Shown here one piece after another: positions 13,215 through 15,364 of a DNA stretch of 15,364 nt; the first letter of the stretch is position 1, and the number at the start of each line of letters is the position of its first letter. Under the pieces are notes generated by a model. That model was not told the origin of the DNA. It did no database searches and saw nothing but the letters and a program-made list of their open reading frames with translations. The position numbers and the translations under genes were made by a program. Source of the stretch: DATEPR01 sp036269975. Lineage in GTDB: Bacteria > Actinomycetota > Actinomycetes > Mycobacteriales > Pseudonocardiaceae. The DNA is taken from assembly GCA_036269975.1 (NCBI GenBank), contig DATBDL010000022.1, positions 1-15,364 on the forward strand. Reading direction: 5' to 3'.

Positions 13215-13781
13215 CTATCCCCCCACCCCGCCCAGGTGCGCGCTCCCGAACAGCGGATGCGGGTCCTGCTTGAGCACCGGCACGCCGCCGTCGAACCACT
13301 CGGCCTGCCGGATCTCCTTCATCGCCAGCTTGCGGGTCTCCGGCGTGAGCCGGTCCAGGAACAGCACCCCGTCGAGGTGGTCGGTCTCGTGCTGGATGCA
13401 GCGGGCCAGCGTCTTCGTGCCCTCGACCGTGACCGGTTCGCCGTGCTCGTTCCAGCCGGTGGCCACGACGTGCTCGTGGCGCCGGCAGTCCCAGGACAGG
13501 CCGGGGATGGACAGGCAGCCCTCGGGGCCTTCCTGGTAGCCGTCGCCGAGTACGTTCCACGTCGGGTTGACCAGGTGGCCCTCCGCGCCGTCGCAGTGGT
13601 ACGTGAACACCCGCAGGCCGACGCCGATCTGCGGTGCGGCGAGCCCGGCCCCGCCCCGGTCGGCCAGGCTGTCGGCCAGGTCCTTGACCAGGACGCGCAG
13701 CTCCCTGTCGAAGTCGGTCACCTCGGCGGCGCGGGTGCGCAGCACCGGATCACCGAAGAGTCGGATGGGCTGGACGGTCAT
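13215..13781 (-). CDS. def: Peptide deformylase
   Basis: A 188-residue metallo-deformylase that removes N-formyl groups from nascent proteins. Its three motifs are complete: GAGLAAPQ at 44-51, EGCLS at 87-91 with metal ligand C89, and QHETDHLDG at 130-138 with H131, H135 and catalytic E132. The N-terminus VQPIRLFGDPVLR is typical. ATG 13781 follows a GAGGGAG at very short spacing. Upstream in-frame codons to 13874 would add 31 unconserved residues and are rejected. The C-terminal tail after about 165 (GGVPVLKQDPHPLFG) is an actinobacterial-type extension. It is transcribed with fmt and rsmB. Confidence 0.97.
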   Translation of the reverse strand: MTVQPIRLFGDPVLRTRAAEVTDFDRELRVLVKDLADSLADRGGAGLAAPQIGVGLRVFTYHCDGAEGHLVNPTWNVLGDGYQEGPEGCLSIPGLSWDCRRHEHVVATGWNEHGEPVTVEGTKTLARCIQHETDHLDGVLFLDRLTPETRKLAMKEIRQAEWFDGGVPVLKQDPHPLFGSAHLGGVGG

Positions 13782-13851
13782 GGTCTCCCTCAGGTGGCCG
13801 TACAACAACGGGGGTCGGTCCGTCCAGTCTAGGTGACCCGCCGAACGGCCA

Positions 13852-14025
13852 TCAGTGCTCGGTGTCGGCGCCAACGACGGCGACCGAAACGGCGGCCACC
13901 GCGAAGTGGCCGGCGAACCGGGCGGCGGTCGCCAGGCCGGTGAGCACGGCCCTTGCGGGACGGTGGCGTCGGACGGCCGGGCGTGGGCGCGGCAGCGATT
14001 CGGTGACGAGAGCGGTGGTCGACAT
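13852..14025 (-). CDS. Unrecognised 57-residue small protein between priA and def
   Basis: A short reading frame from ATG 14025-14023 to TGA 13854-13852. It is preceded by AAGGGGGA (14038-14031) at an ideal spacing of five bases, the main evidence that it is real. The product has a basic, arginine/proline-rich N-terminal half (about 11-25, RPRPAVRRHRPARAV) and a hydrophobic/alanine-rich C-terminal stretch of about 25 residues (about 26-52). This could be a short membrane or amphipathic helix. No family is recognised. It lies 70 bp upstream of def on the same strand, so it may lead the def-fmt-rsmB transcript. It could also be a leader-type ORF or chance; homologue conservation would decide. 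Confidence 0.5.
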   Translation of the reverse strand: MSTTALVTESLPRPRPAVRRHRPARAVLTGLATAARFAGHFAVAAVSVAVVGADTEH

Positions 14026-14063
14026 CGGTGTCCCCCTTCGGACGAGCTGACACCACGATGCGT

Positions 14064-14081
14064 CGCGCCGACGTCAGCGCG
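14064..14081. repeat. 18-bp near-palindrome, possible operator
   Basis: CGCGCCGACGTCAGCGCG: the arms CGCGC/GCGCG and core GACGTC are self-complementary, with one mismatched pair between them (16 of 18 bases). It sits about 40 bp upstream of the 57-aa ORF start. High GC makes chance palindromes common. Confidence 0.3.
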
Positions 14082-14118
14082 CGTCGGTCTGGGGTCGTCC
14101 GGTATGTCATCCGCTGGT

Positions 14119-14148
14119 GGGATACGAACCCTTACGGGTCTACTACCC
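14119..14148 (-). other. tRNA T-arm-like fragment / alternating short hairpin arms
   Basis: On the minus strand GGGTTCGTATCCC (14131-14119) resembles a tRNA T-arm (a three-pair stem GGG/CCC around TTCGTAT). The conserved loop adenine (GTTCGA) is T here and the rest of a tRNA cannot be folded around it, so it is not a tRNA gene. It may be a decayed integration-site remnant or chance. Confidence 0.2.
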
Positions 14149-15363
14149 CTAGATGAGTTCGAGTGGATCGAGTTGGACGCGGACCGGGTCGGGGTCCTTG
14201 CGGGCGGTGCGCACCGCGAGCGCCTCGAACAGCGCGGCCGCCAACGCCCGCCCGCGTTCCCTCGGCGCCCGCACCAGTGCCCGTTCCCGTTCCTGCGGCT
14301 CGCCGGGACCGGTGTGCTCCAACGGAACCGGCCCGAGCACGTCCGCGTCGGCCGGCAGCCGCAGCGACAGCAGGAAGTCGGCCAGCGCGGGCGGCGAGCC
14401 GTCCACCGACGCCATCCGTACGGCGGGCGGGAAGCCGAGTTCGGCCCGTGCCGCGAGTTCCTGTCCGGCGTGCCACACGGGATCCCATCGCACCAGCGCC
14501 TGCACCGGCGCCAGCGACGACTCGGCCAGCACGACGACCCGGCCGTCCGAGCGGACCATGGCAGCCGCCGTCATCCAGCGGCGCAGCGCCTCCTCGGTGG
14601 CCCGCAGGTCGGGGCGGGACACCAGCGCCCAGCCGTCCAGCAACAGAGCGGCGCCGTAGCCACCCGGCACGGTCGGCTCGGCGCCCGGCGTGCACACCAC
14701 CAACGCGGGCCCAGGCGGCACGTCGGCCAGCACCTCGGCCCCGCCCGACGTGCGAACCGGGACCCCGGCGAACGCCCTGCCCAGTTCCTCCGCCGTCCGC
14801 CGGGCGCCGACGATCGAGGCACGCAGCCGGGTGTCCCCGCAGGCGGCGCACCGGAACGCGGCCTCGCTGACACCGCACCAGCGGCAGGCGGCCGGCTTCG
14901 TCGAGTCGGCGGGTAGCGCGAGCGGACCGGCGCAGTGGCGGCAGCGGGCCGGCGTGCGGCAGCGCTGGCAGGCGAGGGACGGCACGTAGCCACGGCGCGG
15001 CACCTGCACCAGGACCGGCGCACCGGTCGCGAGCGCGGCACGAGCGGCGTCGAACGCCATCGACGGCAGCCGGGCGGCGCGCGCGGCCGGATCACGGGCG
15101 AGTTGGCTGTCGTGCTCGCCGATCGAGGTCACCCTGGCGGCGGCCTCGCGTACGGTCCCCCGGTCGGCCAGGATCTGGTGCGCCCAACCGGAATCGACGA
15201 GCAGTTGCGCCTCGGCGGTCCGCGCGAACCCGGCGACGAGCAGCGCGGCACCGGACAGGTGCGACCGCTGCACGAGCACGTCACGGACGTGCGGATAGGG
15301 CGAGCGCGGTTCGGAATGCAGGTCGTCACCGTCGTCCCAGACGACGAACAGTCCAGGATCGGC
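14149..15363 (-). CDS. priA: Primosomal protein N' (PriA-like), C-terminal part (cut by window edge)
   Basis: The frame is open to the right edge; 404 codons and the stop (TAG 14151-14149) are visible, and the N-terminal part with motif I lies outside. Eight cysteines in CxxC pairs (CQRC, CRHC, CRWC, CAAC, coded at about 14845-14975) form the zinc-binding insert that marks PriA. The helicase motifs are eroded: the motif II (DEEH) position reads WDDGDD (15322-15339), and the motif III (GSATP) position reads AGFARTAEA. Actinobacterial PriA proteins are known to lack intact helicase motifs, so replication restart here probably uses a non-ATPase scaffold. The C-terminal domain ends RVQLDPLELI. 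It is on the same strand as def-fmt-rsmB, 123 bp upstream of the small ORF. Confidence 0.93.
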   Translation of the reverse strand, partial: ADPGLFVVWDDGDDLHSEPRSPYPHVRDVLVQRSHLSGAALLVAGFARTAEAQLLVDSGWAHQILADRGTVREAAARVTSIGEHDSQLARDPAARAARLPSMAFDAARAALATGAPVLVQVPRRGYVPSLACQRCRTPARCRHCAGPLALPADSTKPAACRWCGVSEAAFRCAACGDTRLRASIVGARRTAEELGRAFAGVPVRTSGGAEVLADVPPGPALVVCTPGAEPTVPGGYGAALLLDGWALVSRPDLRATEEALRRWMTAAAMVRSDGRVVVLAESSLAPVQALVRWDPVWHAGQELAARAELGFPPAVRMASVDGSPPALADFLLSLRLPADADVLGPVPLEHTGPGEPQERERALVRAPRERGRALAAALFEALAVRTARKDPDPVRVQLDPLELI

Positions 15364-15364
15364 C

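Larger units (their letters stand above)
14026..14148. promoter_or_regulatory. Intergenic region between priA and the 57-aa ORF
   Basis: 123 bp after the priA stop and before the small ORF, and the likely control region of the def-fmt-rsmB unit. Near the small ORF is an 18-bp near-palindrome (14064-14081). Near priA is a set of short complementary arms (ACCC 14128-14131, GGGT 14136-14139, ACCC 14145-14148) that could fold into alternative weak hairpins. There is no U-tract, so I do not call an intrinsic terminator. No clear TANNNT plus -35 pair was found on the minus strand. Confidence 0.35.

Noticed and set aside
13215..13874. def start at 13874
   Set aside because: Adds 31 unconserved residues and would overlap the 57-aa ORF; the ATG at 13781 has a Shine-Dalgarno and the typical Def N-terminus.
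13829..14110. 93-codon minus-strand frame upstream of def
   Set aside because: Arginine-rich shadow in a different frame from the 57-aa ORF, which has the proper Shine-Dalgarno.
14100..14150. tRNA gene
   Set aside because: Only a three-pair T-arm-like hairpin with a wrong loop base; no cloverleaf can be drawn and the upstream sequence is priA coding.
14153..14659. 168-codon plus-strand Ser/Ala-rich frame opposite priA
   Set aside because: Antisense shadow of priA; low-complexity translation.
1..15364. CRISPR array, insertion sequence, rRNA or prophage
   Set aside because: No regularly spaced repeats, transposase or integrase motifs, terminal inverted repeats or rRNA sequence were seen.

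Overview
The window is high-GC actinobacterial housekeeping DNA with strong third-position GC bias, many GTG starts and one TTG start. It encodes a DinB/MDMPI-type mycothiol-dependent enzyme family member and an XRE/DUF5753-DUF397 regulatory pair. Gene order is close to the Mycobacterium tuberculosis block Rv1402-Rv1423, but with def next to fmt and without the P55/LprG genes between ribD and ribE. The closest guess is a Pseudonocardiales genome (Amycolatopsis/Saccharothrix type); the genus cannot be fixed from the sequence alone.

Layout, left to right. Nearly everything is on the minus strand, so transcription runs right to left. Bases 1-3180 hold uvrC, rapZ and yvcK (cut by the left edge), joined by 8-nt and 4-nt start/stop overlaps. 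A 56-bp divergent gap separates uvrC from a plus-strand MDMPI-family gene (3237-3968), whose stop codon shares a CTAG with the stop of a converging Rieske lipoprotein gene. Bases 3965-8942 read, in transcription order, rpe, ribD, ribE, ribBA, ribH, a PH-domain membrane protein and the Rieske lipoprotein. The genes are tightly packed and form a complete riboflavin/lumazine pathway apart from the phosphatase step. Directly upstream of rpe is an unrecognised 84-aa gene, divergent from an XRE/DUF5753 regulator followed by DUF397 (9308-10385). The DUF397 end overlaps, antisense, the end of an atypical flavoprotein gene that follows rsmB. Further right come rsmB, fmt, def, an unannotated 57-aa ORF, and the C-terminal part of priA, cut by the right edge.

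How the genes work together. RibBA makes both pathway precursors from GTP and ribulose-5-phosphate. RibD processes the pyrimidine branch, and RibH and RibE finish lumazine and riboflavin. Rpe interconverts ribulose-5-phosphate, a RibBA substrate, with xylulose-5-phosphate, so its place at the head of the pathway makes metabolic sense. def, fmt and rsmB form a translation/ribosome maintenance block. uvrC-rapZ-yvcK is the usual actinobacterial lead-in to whiA.

The least ordinary part is about 8.95-10.8 kb. There a WhiJ/Scr1-type regulatory cassette sits inside an otherwise conserved rsmB-rpe housekeeping block, and its divergent promoter region is the main upstream control space available to the riboflavin operon. 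Other points of note are a flavoprotein lacking decarboxylase catalytic residues, a PriA with eroded helicase motifs, and a 10-bp motif (TCCACAGTGG) found three times inside coding sequence.
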